A DNA stretch of 64,000 nt, taken from Circinella umbellata. Lineage: Eukaryota; Mucoromycota; Mucoromycetes; Mucorales; Lichtheimiaceae. Location of the stretch: NCBI GenBank assembly GCA_025093555.1, contig JAIWNF010000051.1, forward strand, positions 62,001-126,000, written 5' to 3'. The position numbers and the translations under genes were made by a program. This document shows, piece by piece, positions 48,901-60,604 of this stretch. Position 1 is the first letter of the stretch, and each line of letters starts with the position of its first letter. The notes under the pieces are model-generated. The model was not told where the DNA came from, searched no databases, and saw nothing but the letters and a program-made list of their open reading frames with translations.

Positions 48901-49897
48901 CACGAAGTTCCTAATATAAGTTCTATAGCTAAAATGAATACTATTCATGAAGTGAAATGACATAAAAAATTTGGATTGACTTATAGCCAAACTAGGGTAT
49001 GTGAAGAAGATATCTAAGGCTGGTGTTAATAGAGCATAGAATTTAAGACATGTGAAGTTCGAGAACACTGCAGTTATTCGTTGTGGTGTATTACATGATC
49101 TAATAACAAACAAGGGTATTCAATTTTCTGATTCTCAAAAACCTCGGAAATACTTGAAGCATATTTTTCAATGTTACGTTTTTTTATAGATACAGCCTGT
49201 AATTAATATGTTACATTTTAGCGTGGTATAGTTTATCATGTATAATCTTATTTTTTTTCTCCTCCAGGTGATAATTACATATATATTATTGATACCCTTC
49301 TTTTTATTATTGTTTGTACAAAAACAAAAATTCTAATAATTTACACGTGGATTCCTTTTGTTATTGTTTGTAATTTCTGATTTTAAGGAAAGATTGAAAA
49401 AAAAAGAAGGTTGTTGTTGTGCCACCATGATATCGATAACATACATTTTTAGACAGTTCTCCCGTCTTTACATAACCCGACTAAAAAAGCAACATAATAA
49501 CCTTAATAAAAAGAAGAAAAAAGAGAAAAGAGAAATTATATGAATCAAGTCTTATTATTACTCTTATTATTATTCCTAATAAAAATGAAAGATTAATATC
49601 CAAGAAGTAAATCTTTTTAAACAGAAAATAGCAAAAAGTCATGAGGACTTCCAAGTGAAATTTTTACTTTGTATTTTTTCCCTTGCGCGAGAGTGAAATG
49701 AAGAGGGGGATTAATGCTGTATTGGGAATTCACCCGAAACCAAGAGTAGATAAATTACGGGATCTTTTTTTTTTCTTGGTCCGCATCAACTGACCTGTGT
49801 TTTATATTTGATTCTTCTTTATTTTATTTTTCTTCTTCGTTCTTCTTCTATAAAACTTTCTTAATTCTTTACTTTGTTTTAAGAGAAAAATACAACT
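45947..49897. other. Nearly 4 kb gene-poor region
   Basis: No gene is supported. A 36-codon ATG frame at 46174-46284 (+) reads MRSIESIVLEIEKTG… to a stop. It sits 228 bp from the ALG9 start and is short but protein-like. Decayed-looking open stretches occur at 46878-47120 (+), 48620-48820 (+) and 48895-49113 (-). No transposase, reverse transcriptase or RNA motif could be assigned. TACGTA words are frequent (for example 46811, 46866, 47598). The last 100 bp (TTCTTCTT… then TTTTAAGAG) are the pyrimidine-rich leader of the trehalose gene. Confidence 0.4.
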
Positions 49898-52768
49898 ATG
49901 GCTTCGTCTTCGACAACAGAAAACGCCACAGGGAAAAACCTTCGTTTACTTGTCGTGTCAAATCGTTTACCTGTCACTGTTAATAAAGACCCAACTACCA
50001 ATGAATATGATTTCAAAATGTCGTCTGGTGGTTTAGTTGCTGCATTAAGTGGTCTTAAGAAAATGATGTCTTTTACATGGATCGGGTGGCCAGGTAACAA
50101 CAACAAAGACATAGAAAAAAAAACCATTACTATTTTTATTATTATGTACAAGTTCAGCAAGTGTCTTGAAAAAAGACGCGTTATATTACTCTATACTGAA
50201 TTATCATTTTCTTTTTTTATTCCATTTTATGCAGGCCAGGATATACCATTGGATGATAGAAAAGATGTTGAAGAACGTCTTTTAAAGGAAACTTCAACTA
50301 TGCCAGTCTTTGTAGATCAAGAGTTAGCAGATTTGCATTATAATGGATTTTCCAACAGGTAAATAAATAGAAAAAGATGTTTATTGCCATGATTCTGATT
50401 CTTTCAATTACTCACAAGTCCTTATGAAATTTCTTGGTATTTAGTATTTTATGGCCCCTTTTTCATTATCACCCTGGTGAAATCTCATTCAATGAGGAAT
50501 GGTGGGAAGGTTATCAGCGAGTTAATCAACAATTTGCTGATGCTATTGATCGAATTGTTGAAGATGGTGATCTTGTTTGGATTCAAGACTATCATTTGAT
50601 GTTATTACCATCTATGCTTCGTAAAAAGACCAAGAAGGATATTAAGATTGGTTGGTTCCTGCATACACCATTCCCAAGTAGTGAAATTTACAGGTAAGTA
50701 ATAACAAGAACCATACTTTTATTTTTCGCTTGTATATATATAGAGATCTAAATTATTGTGTGTGTGTATGAGAATATTCTAAGAAATTTTGTTCCTAAAA
50801 TAATCTTTTAGAATTTTACCTGTAAGAAAGGAAATTCTTTTGGGTGTATTGGAAAGTGACCTGCTTGGATTTCATACATATGATTATGCACGACACTTTT
50901 TATCTTCGTGCACACGTATTCTCGGACTTTCAACCATGCCCAATGGTGTCGAATTTGAAGGAAGGTATGTACACGTCGGGACCTTCCCCATCGGCATTGA
51001 TCCCGAGAAATTCACAGACAATTTGCAAGTGACCAAAGTTCAAGATCGTATTGCTCAACTTAAAAACCGTTTTGGTGATTGTAAACTAATTGTTGGTGTG
51101 GATCGTTTGGATTATATTAAGGGTGTTCCTCAAAAAATGCATGCCATGGAAGTATTTTTGAGCCAACATCCAGAATGGGTTGGTAAAGTGGTACTCGTAC
51201 AATTGGCTGTACCTTCTCGAGAAGATGTTGAAGAATACCAACACCTTAGAAGTACAATTAATGAATTGGTTGGTAGAATCAATGGTCAATATGGCACAGT
51301 CGAATTTGTTCCCATTCATTTCATGCATCGATCCATCCCATTTGATGAATTGACGGCTCTTTATGCAGCTGCAGATGTTTGTCTTGTATCATCTACTCGT
51401 GATGGCATGAACTTGGTGTCGTACGAGTATATTGCCGCACAAAAGAATAATCATGGCGTGCTAATCCTATCTGAGTTTGCTGGTGCTGCACAATCACTTA
51501 ATGGATCGATCATTGTGAACCCATGGAACACTGAAGAGTTGGCCAATGCGATCTATGAGGCAGTCACAATGCCCGACGATGTCCGAAAGACAAATCATCA
51601 AAAGCTTTATCGTTATGTGACAAAGTACACAGCTGCTTATTGGGGTCTTAGTTTTGTCAATGAATTGCGAGTAAGTAAAAAAAAAATCACACAAAATATA
51701 CAAAAAGCAATTACACAAGTGTACGAGCAGCCTCCCTCTTTTCGTATGTAAACAATCATTAATTTACGTATCTTTTTATGCAAATATATAGCGGATCAGC
51801 GAGGAATTTGGCCAACGTATGTCGATCCCTGAGCTCAACTTTAACAATGTCATTACTCGATTTAAAGAATCCAAGGCCAAGAAACTTATTTTATTGGATT
51901 ATGATGGTACATTGACGACAACACATAAACTACCTGAATTTGCAAAACCATCCCAAACTGTATTGGATCACTTGAAGACACTTGCATCCAAACCGGATAC
52001 TTATGTCTACATATTATCGGGCCGTGGACGAAAACATTTGGATGCATGGTTTGATTCAACAGGTGTTGGTTTATCTGCTGAACATGGCTGTTTCTATAAG
52101 CATCCTGCCAGTATTCGTGATAAGGTTAACCCTGTACAATCATCATCCCACGAAAGCAAGTTGATAAAGGAGGTGGATAATAATTGGTATTGTTTGGTGG
52201 AACAAATTGATCCTAGCTGGAAGGAAACGATTCGTCCACTATTTCAACATTATACAGAACGAACACCTGGATCATTTATTGAAGAGAAAGAAATCAATTT
52301 GACCTGGCATTACCGTAATGCAGATCCAGAATTTGGTAGTTGGCAAGCAACCGAATTGCAAGTCAATCTTGAAAAGTTACTGAGTCATATGGCTTTATCC
52401 GTAAGTGTAATTTTATATTTTTGTTCTAATGAAAATAAAGGTTAGTTTTTTTAGTTCTGTTGTGGTATTCTAAACAAGTATATATATATGATTTATAGAT
52501 TGTACTGGGCAATAAAACACTTGAATTGCGTCCATCCTCAATTGATAAATCAACAGCAGTTCGTAATATCCTTAAAGATCTTCAGTTATCAACTATAGAT
52601 TATATTTTATGTGTTGGCGATGGCAAGACGGATGAAGTGGTGTTTACTTTGCTCAATGATATCCCTCAAGCCATTACAAGCACAGTTGGCAAAAAACAAA
52701 CAGAGGCACATAATTATATCCCAAATGTTGATATGGTGAACAATCTCGTTGAAGAATTAGGAAAATAA
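49898..52768 (+). CDS. Bifunctional trehalose-6-P synthase/phosphatase
   Basis: Six exons (49898-50093, 50235-50358, 50445-50693, 50812-51670, 51792-52400, 52499-52768) give 768 residues. Residues 1 to about 480 are a GT20 synthase with its usual substrate-binding motifs: SNRLPVTV, SSGGLVAAL, WIGWPG, WPLFHYHPG, IQDYHLMLLP, FLHTPFPSSEIYR, GVDRLDYIKG and DGMNLVSYEYIA. From about 512 there is a HAD trehalose phosphatase: LLDYDGTL (nucleophile Asp and second Asp), SGRG, GLSAEHGCF and LTWHYRNADPEFG. The last motif is GDGKTDE, where most members have GDDxTDE. Both reactions of trehalose synthesis (UDP-glucose plus glucose-6-P, then dephosphorylation) are therefore predicted in one chain. In yeast they are split between Tps1 and Tps2. 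The N-terminus is short, without Tps2's extension. Confidence 0.94.
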
Positions 52769-52786
52769 GCAACTTAAAGTATCAAG

Positions 52787-52828
52787 TATATATATATATA
52801 TATATATATATACAGACACACACACACA
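52787..52828. repeat. (TA)n followed by (CA)n
   Basis: A compound dinucleotide repeat about 20 bp past the trehalose gene stop, so probably in its 3' UTR. Confidence 0.85.
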
Positions 52829-53051
52829 TATATTATTATTATCCATCAAAAACCAACCCATGTACCCTTCAGCCCTTTAAGCATTTAACCTGTAAAAAAA
52901 TATTGATGACAATAAAAATTTATTACAACAAAGAAAAACGAGTGGAAATGGTCTGTTTTAAACCACAAAAACCATGTATATAATGAGTCTATAATAAGGT
53001 TGTTCTATTGTCTATCGATAGATTGTTGTTAGCAAAGGAGCCAAAAATAAT

Positions 53052-54230
53052 TTATTGACGAGCAGCAATTTCCTTGGCAACGAGAGCTTCACGCTTGGCA
53101 AGACGAGCGTTAGACTTGGGACCGTTGATACCACCACCCCATGTACGGCGGATTTCATCAGTCTTTTCGGCAAAGTTAGCATTGACAGCGGAGACAATGT
53201 TAGCCAATTCAGCCTTATCGGCTTCATTGACTTCAGTGAAAGCCAAAGCGGTAGCGTTCTTCTTGTGAACAACTTGACCGAGACGAGCCTTACCCTTGAC
53301 AATAGCGTATGGGATACCCATCTTGCGGCACAAAGCGGGCAAGAAAATAACCAATTCAATAGGGTCGACATCATCAGCAATAACGACCAATTGAGCCTTC
53401 TTTTGTTCAATCAAGGCAGTGATGTGGTTCAAACCATACTTGACAACGACGGGCTTATCGGTCTTGATGGCTTCCTTACCTTCGGCCTTGGCAGCGGCAG
53501 CGGCACGGATACGTTCACGCTTTTCAACCTTGGTTTCGGGACGGTACTTGTCAGCCAACTTGAACAATTGAGCAGCGGTGTTCTTGTCCAAAGTATTGGT
53601 GAATTGGTTGATAGCAGGGGGGACCTTCAAACGTTGATAGATGATCTTCTTTTGACGTTGAAGACGGACATATGCGGGCCACTTGACGAAACGAGAGACA
53701 TCACGCTTGGGTTGAACATCTTGACCTATATAATATATTTATATATAATCCCAAATAAGTCGATTAATTTTAAAATGGTTCTCGGTACATTTAATTGTTG
53801 AAGTTCGAATTCGCATTGAAACGTAAAAAAGGTTGATTTGAGTGTTGTAATAAAAAATGTTGTTCGTTGTGCGAATGAACTCGTTGAATCGTCGTTTTTT
53901 TTAATTATTCTATAAAATATTAATTGTATGCGTACCAATGCCAAAGTTCTTAGCGCGCTTCTCAAACAAGGGGTTAGCAGGTGTCTTGGAACCTTGCTTG
54001 GCCTTGATAGGATAAGGGGCGGGAGCGACCTTCTTGCCGGTGGACTTCTTGGCTGGGGCCTATATATATATATAAATTATTATGATCCAATTACTGTTAT
54101 TAGTATCAAGAATTTATCACATCCATTTACTTCATCCATCCATCCATCCATCCATTCAATCATTTATTCATCCATCTATCCATTCATAGATCTATTTCAT
54201 TTAATTCAAAATTCAATGTGATCGTACCAT
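53052..54230 (-). CDS. RPL8: 60S ribosomal protein eL8 (L7a)
   Basis: Exon 1 is the ATG alone (54230-54228), exon 2 is 54059-53936 and exon 3 is 53725-53052, giving 266 residues, the usual length (yeast Rpl8 256, human 266). The N-terminus [17 protein letters not shown] is basic. The L7Ae core is clear: [40 protein letters not shown] and [16 protein letters not shown]. It binds rRNA in the large subunit. Codons are almost exclusively the C/G-ending preferred set (AAG, GCC, ATC), a sign of high expression. The start-codon-only exon is common for fungal ribosomal proteins. Intron 2 (210 nt) is long for this window and GC-richer in its middle. I checked it for C/D-box snoRNA motifs and saw none. 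Confidence 0.97.
54131..54185. repeat. (CATC)n-type repeat within an eL8 intron
   Basis: An imperfect tetranucleotide tract, CATC/CATT repeated about 12 times, in the first intron of the ribosomal protein gene, on the plus strand. Confidence 0.8.
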
Positions 54231-55557
54231 TTGCTATTATTGAAGAAAAGAAGGATTAATTCTTGCACCTGTCATTAGCATATTAGCCTCTGCCGATTCG
54301 GTTCCTGTGTAACAAATGTAAGCGGAGTTGTACTATATGATTGACAACATTTCGGAAGTTTCCTTTTTTTATTATTTTTTCAATTAGTTTTTTGTAGTAG
54401 CATATCTTTTCGAGTTTTGATTAATGAAGTACTTTAAATGTAATCTTAGAAGAAACTAATAATATACTATGAATAATGGTAGTAATAAAAAACACGTAAA
54501 TAATTATAAATCCAGCTGCTTGTTTTGATTACAAAGTTATTCACGTATGTTTGATTCTGAATGAGAACAATATTGATAATGCTGAAGTAGTAAGACTATT
54601 TATATATACAAATGACATTAAAAAAAAGCACTATCTGATACAAAAATAGAGAGCACCATCATATAGTATGATGATAATAGGCATTATATATCTATGCAAA
54701 ACAATCTATAATATACATAATATGCAGCTGACACCAATTTAGATCGTCCTCTTTATGCATTAAAAAATCACAATAATATAATTACTTCTGCTAATATACT
54801 TATAGTAATAAAGATTGTACCTTTTGTAGCCACCATGGTGTATAATATATTGACGCGAGAGTTTTCAAGTCAAATGTCATCAATAGTTTCTTTTGAGTTT
54901 ATATTAGATGACGGTTATATATTTTACGTGTGTACCTAGAAGTTTAAAAAATGACGTCAATTTTAGCATGCTATTTTTGGTATTTTAATCAGTAACATCA
55001 ATGTAACCGAATTTCGTCACATTCATCGTAGCGAAAGATCTTATAATAACATTTTCTACCATAGAAGATTACTTGGGTCCGCCACTATTCCTTACGCGTC
55101 ACACATATGATAAAACTCAGTATATGCGGTGGAGTTTGTTTAGTGTATTTTAGTTTACTGGTGATGATAGTGATGATGATATACTATAGATTAGGATCGG
55201 CACATCATAAAAACCATCGATTGTAATATTTATATTATAATGAAACCTTAGTTGATTTTAGCTTCAGGTTAAACGGGGTCTATAAAAAATAAATAAATAT
55301 AAAAACCATCAACTTTCTTTTTTCTTCTATAAGTCCATTTTTTTCAGAAATAATTGACTTATAACTTTCTATTATTATCAACAAAAAACGGTAACTTTGA
55401 TGTCTAACACTAATTCTAATATTATGATTTTTTAGAAAATTATGCATTCACTTCTTTTTCTTTTATACTTAACTTTATCTTTCTTTCCTCGTATTTAATT
55501 AGGAATTACATAACCTCCAACCAAAAAAAAAAGTAAAACTTAACACATTATTAAATA
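54231..55557. other. 1.3 kb divergent region: eL8 and phosphatase promoters
   Basis: It lies between the start codons of eL8 (-) and the HAD phosphatase (+). A Kozak-like gccaccATGG at 54835 opens a 34-codon frame on + without further support. The decamer caccatggtg is palindromic, so a similar start appears on the other strand too. AT-rich otherwise; no gene. Confidence 0.4.
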
Positions 55558-56607
55558 ATGACAAGAGCTACCACGACTACAAAATACCATGAGAATCGTT
55601 TGGAGTCGATTCGTCAAAAGAAGGGTTATATTATTGACTTGGATGGTGTCATATATCATGTTCGTTCGAAAACTATTTTTTTTAATAAACAACAGTGTAT
55701 TAGTTTGAGCAATATTAATTGTAATGTAAATTTAGGGTTCATCACTATTGCCTGGAGCAAAAGAATTGATTGACTTTTTACAAAATAACAATAAGCAATT
55801 TTTGTTTTTGACAAATGATTCAGCTACGACACCAAAAGATTTACAACAAAACTTAAGTCAACATGGTATCGATATTTCAGAAAGTCATTTCTATACTTCT
55901 GGACAAGCTACAGCAGAATTCTTACATTCTCAAATGCCTGAGGTAATAATATCTATTTACTCTTTCCTTATTTATTGCAAAATTATAATGAGCTAATTTA
56001 TATTTACCTTTTTTCTTATTACTATTATTATTGTTTATTATAGGGAGGATCATGTTTTGTCATTGGTGAAGATGCTTTAATTAAAACACTCAACGAAAAA
56101 GGTTTCACCATGAATGATCAAAACCCAGATTATGTTATTTTGGGAACCAGCACTTCGCCTGATATCTATAGTTATGAGCAATTGACAAAAGCCATCCAGC
56201 TTGTTCTCTACCAGGGCGCCAAATTAATTGCCACTCATTTGGACATTGAAAACTATGATACTCAAGGCAAAAAACTTCCATCGTGTGGTGCTTTTGCTTC
56301 TTTTGTTGAAACTGTGACTAAAACCAAGGCCTTTTATTGTGGAAAACCATCAGCATTGACTATGCGATATGCACAACGCTTGCTAGGCAAAGGTATACGT
56401 TCCCATGAAATCTGCATTATTGGTGATCGAATGGAAACGGATATCATTGCTGGTATCAATTCAAAGATCGATTCAGTTCTCGTCCTTTCTGGTGTTACAA
56501 CAGTGAAAGATGTGGATCAACATGCTTTCCAACCTTATCTTATTTTGAATGGTGTATACGAAATAGTACCATCCTTATCAACGACGAATACAGAAGAAAA
56601 GAATTAA
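55558..56607 (+). CDS. NagD-like HAD phosphatase (subfamily IIA)
   Basis: Three exons (55558-55659, 55736-55942, 56044-56607) give 290 residues. HAD motif I is DLDGVIYHG with Asp27 and Asp29. Motif II is in FLTNDSATT. The C2 cap contains GTSTSPDIYSYEQLTKAIQL and FYCGKPSALTMRYAQR (motif III Lys). Motif IV is GDRMETDIIAGI. This layout matches HAD subfamily IIA (NagD, 4-nitrophenylphosphatase, phosphoglycolate phosphatase), and GDRMETDI is closest to NagD-like enzymes. The likely reaction is hydrolysis of a small phosphate ester in the cytosol. The substrate cannot be told. Intron 1 uses a non-consensus donor GTTCGT, chosen because it alone keeps DGVIYHG in frame. Confidence 0.9.
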
Positions 56608-58220
56608 TTCTTTTTTTCGTGACCATTCCTCCTAATATAGTACTACTTTAACGAGCAATGAGCATGGGCCCCTCCAGAACTTCAAGTACACATATACCTT
56701 TCTATTGTTCGCTTTCATGATTCTTATTACTATCATTATCAATATAACATATACATCTTTATAGAAGAAAAGCATTATGTATATATATAGCATGGACTAT
56801 TTTGGTCTATAATTCGCTATTGTACTGTAGTATATCACCACAATAAATAATTCACTATTTTTACAAAATTCATAATAATATATATTTTTATGAATATATA
56901 AAAGTTAAGAATGTATTGTACAAGTTGAATTGGACTCTCTGGGAAGGAGTTTAATAGTAAAGATCTTTTAATATAATAATTTTTCTGTATTTACGTAGCA
57001 CAGTCCTACGTAATGATATGAAAACATGGCTTATATAACAGAAACAAGTAAAAAAAAAGTGATATTATAAAGCGTATTAAATCTGTTTAATCAAATCACA
57101 GTTTTTTTCTATAATGTAAGAAATATCTTCTATAGTCAGCTAAGTTTCCAGTCTACCTTTAACCATTATGTGATAGTGTATATATCGTTTAGAATAAGAA
57201 TAAATAATACGTAAATGGTCACTAGGAAAACCATGCTTTTTTTTTTATCTCGTAACTACCTTTAACATATTGGACATCAACTGTATACACAAACAGAAAA
57301 GGAAAATTAACTTTTCTTTTTAGCTTTTGTGACTTACTATATCACTATTAACAAATTTGTTCCTTTATAATAAAAAAAAAGTGAAGTGGAAAGAAATTGT
57401 ATTGATATGTAAGTAATATGATTCATAATTATAATGCACGAATTTTTATCAATAAAAAGGTGACTACTTACGTACCCTTTCAATAATAGATATGGGAAGG
57501 TATGACACATACTATAATTATTAAAAAAATCACCAACTACCAGATAAGAAAATTCAAACCAATGCAATGGTAAGAGTTTATTCTAGAAGTTATTACAAAG
57601 GGCGTCTGTTAGCAACAGTGGTGAGTATTATTAACATCTTTATGGATTCCCAACTTTTTTCTTTTATTTTCGTGTCAATGCCAACTGTGGGTTTATGCGA
57701 CCAATAGCTGATTATTATATTTATCCAAATTTTGTTTATAGTTTTGGAAGAATCTGGTAACAATTATAATTGATGCAAAATACAATTATTATTATCATTG
57801 TAAAAGAAAACATCTGATGTTTTACTGTGTATAAATCTCGTTTGTCGGAGAAAATAAAGTATAATGTGATCCTTCAATGTTACGTGAGTCAATTTGGCTT
57901 CCTTCCGAATCACCAATGGTGCTACAATTTCCTATAAAACAGATGTCAATCCCTTAACCTCCTGATCCGGAAGTTTCCTTATCCGCGAGTCTCCTTATCC
58001 GCAAGTCAAATCCCGTTTCCATACCCTTTCATAACATTTATGTACATACTTGTTGAACCTTGAATAAAATCACATCTGCCACTATGCTACAGGTAATGCA
58101 TGTATCTATTTCATCCCACGAACATTTAAAGTTACTTTTGTGAAACGTTGAAAGCGATGGTATAAATAAACTGGTTTTTCTTCTATATGGATTAATATAT
58201 TTCTTTACTCTATAACATTT
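56608..58220. other. 1.6 kb region upstream of the P450 gene
   Basis: AT-rich until about 57850. Then a GC-richer promoter-like section (57880-58080) contains the triple 16-nt repeat. A CCAAT motif is at about 57700 (gaccaatagctg). No gene was seen; the frame at 57337-57567 (-) is low-complexity. Confidence 0.45.
57960..58007. repeat. Three tandem 16-nt repeats upstream of the P450 gene
   Basis: Units are TCCTGATCCGGAAGTT (57960-57975), TCCTTATCCGCGAGTC (57976-57991) and TCCTTATCCGCAAGTC (57992-58007). They share the pattern TCCT-ATCCG--AGT with no gaps. The array ends 213 bp before the P450 start codon, which suggests a regulatory array for a DNA-binding protein. Confidence 0.8.
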
Positions 58221-60604
58221 ATGAACGACCTTCTTCCAACTGCTACCAACAATATCACCGGCACTGCGGCTTTAATCAGTACTACTGTACTTGGATTATT
58301 AGCGCTCAAATATAACGATCGTGCCATCTTCACAGAACGTCGAAAGGATATACCAAATCTTCCAAAGAGTGTTCCTTTGTTTGGGGTTTTGTTTGATCAA
58401 ATAGAGAATAAGGAACGTAATTTGGATTGGTTTAATGACAATATTAACAAGTTGGATACGATGACCATGTAAGTATAGTAATATTTATATATATATTATT
58501 TAAGTTGTATTGTATGTAGAGTATGTATGCCAATAGATTGAATTAGGTTTGGATCCGCTTTGGGAATGCCACCCATGATTATGACCATTGATCCAAGGAA
58601 TGTTAATCATATTTTAAAAGGTGGGTACCGGCATTATTGAAGAAATGCGATGTGAATCGATGTTTTTTTTTTGATCACTTGATCGAACCATTTAATTCTT
58701 AAACACAATGTTTTCCATTATTTGTTATATGTAGATAATTTTTCAAATTATGTCAAGGGCGGAAATTTGGTGTAAGTTTGTGGAGACGCTTGTTACCTAT
58801 TGCTGTGTTTTTAATTTATTGCTGGTATGACAACCAAATTAATCATCTTTATAGTAAGGCGGGGAGAGAATTATTCGGACATGGTATTTTTGTTGCTAAT
58901 GGTAAGTTTACATGAAAAAAAAAGTCTCCACATTATATATATACATAATCGAACTTCTTTTCTAACGAAATCAATGTTAACATTTACTAGGAGAGCAATG
59001 GAGATATCAAAGAAAAGCAGCAAGTATCATATTCAACGCTGCCAATTTCCGTGATAATTTTTCTCGGTAAGTATATATTGAGTTTTGAGCATAAATCATT
59101 GGGATATTACATAAAATGACAATCAAAATAGTAATCACTGAATCAATATACGTATATTATACAATAATCAAGTGTCTTTATACAAGAAGTGAATATCATG
59201 TCTAAGCATGTACTTGACAAAAAGGCAGCATCTGGTGAAGCTATCGATTTTCAAGATATCATTTACAAGTTTACACTTGAGTCTTTTGTTGAGTAAGTTT
59301 TTTTATTCATACGTAATATATAAATTGTCCACTAATAACAAAATGAGTGATCTGATAATATAATACTATTACTGTATGTTTTATAGCATTGGATTTGGTA
59401 AAAACCTTAACATTTTGACAAGTGAGGAAAAAGTACCATTTTCTACTTCTTTTGATTACTGTCAACAAGTAGCTTTCGAACGTATCATTGACCCTTTCAC
59501 TGACCTACGTGATTCTATCAAATCAATCTTCCGCCCGAGCGAACTTACACACAAGGAACATGTCAAAGTGATTGATGAATTTGCTTACTCATTAGTTGAT
59601 GAGAGAAGCAAGCAACTCAAACAAGGTCATGAATACAATGATTTACTATCAAGATTTATGAATGCACTTAATGAAGAAGGTCAACCTTTGAATAAATCTG
59701 AACTACGTGATACAGTTCTGAATTTTATTATTGCTGGACGAGACACCACTGCACAAACGTTATCTTGGAGCTTATATTACCTGCTCATGCACCCAAGAGT
59801 TGAAGAAAAACTGGTTGCTGAAGTGGAAGAATATGTTACAGAAGAGATTGAAAATGATCCTGCTAAATTCTATGAAACTATCAAGAAAATGGTTTATGCC
59901 CATGCAGTGTAATTATAATTTTTATTTATTTTATTTTTTTCAGAAAAAATGTTGAGTACCGGTATTATAATTATGCTTGCCTGATAATTTTATGAAACAA
60001 AACTATATTAACGATTTAGCCTTTCTTTCTTTCTTTCTTTCTATGTATAAAATATCTTTTACAATAATATAGATTTTATGAAACTTTACGTTTAGAGCCC
60101 GTAGTACCTAGCAACGCTAAAATGGCATTAGAAGATGATATTTTGCCAGATGGAACACATGTACGTAAAAATGATCTTGTATTGTGGAACCCTTATTCCA
60201 TGGGCCGATCAATGAAAATTTGGGGGTTGGATGCCCAAGATTTCCGCCCAGAGAGATGGATTACTAAGGAAGGAGATCTTAAGCGCGAGTCTGCTGCCAA
60301 ATGGCCTGCTTTCCATCATGGACCCCGTGTCTGTAAGTTTTTATCATAAAATATATAATAAATATTCAACAGTAACAAAGAAAAAGTGCGTGTTTAATGC
60401 TAAGATACTTATTGGATTCTGTATAAAAACTACGTAGGTCTCGGTCAAAATCTTGCTACTTTGGAAGGATTGATGGCCCTTACACTATTGTTAAAACGAT
60501 ACAAATTTACAATGGCTCCTAATCAAGAAGTCAAATACTCTATCGCATTAACACATCCATTAAAAGATGGTATCAATGTTTATGTTGAAAAACGCTATCA
60601 TTAG
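58221..60604 (+). CDS. Cytochrome P450 monooxygenase
   Basis: Nine exons (58221-58468, 58547-58620, 58735-58771, 58855-58901, 58991-59066, 59173-59292, 59387-59908, 60073-60332, 60438-60604) give 516 residues, typical for a fungal microsomal P450. An N-terminal anchor helix (GTAALISTTVLGLLALKYN) precedes a short polar linker and a Pro-containing hinge (IPNLPKSVPLFG). Family marks are WRYQRKAASIIFNAANFRD (C-helix), AGRDTT near residue 316 (I-helix), the ExxR motif YETLR near 377, FRPERW, and the haem-binding FHHGPRVCLGQN with Cys462. The Cys codon is split between exons 8 and 9. The sequence resembles the CYP52-like fatty-acid/alkane hydroxylase group, but the substrate is not determinable. 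An array of three repeats sits in its promoter. Confidence 0.92.
60021..60042. repeat. (CTTT)n repeat in a P450 intron
   Basis: Five uninterrupted CTTT units within the seventh intron of the P450 gene. Confidence 0.85.

Noticed and set aside
53055..53801. 248-codon plus-strand frame over eL8
   Set aside because: Antisense shadow of the ribosomal gene, caused by its strong codon bias.
53726..53935. C/D-box snoRNA in the eL8 intron
   Set aside because: No TGATGA C box with a CTGA D box could be found on the coding strand.
54831..54840. caccatggtg palindrome with strong start context
   Set aside because: It opens only a 34-codon frame on one strand and a similarly short one on the other; no further support for a gene.
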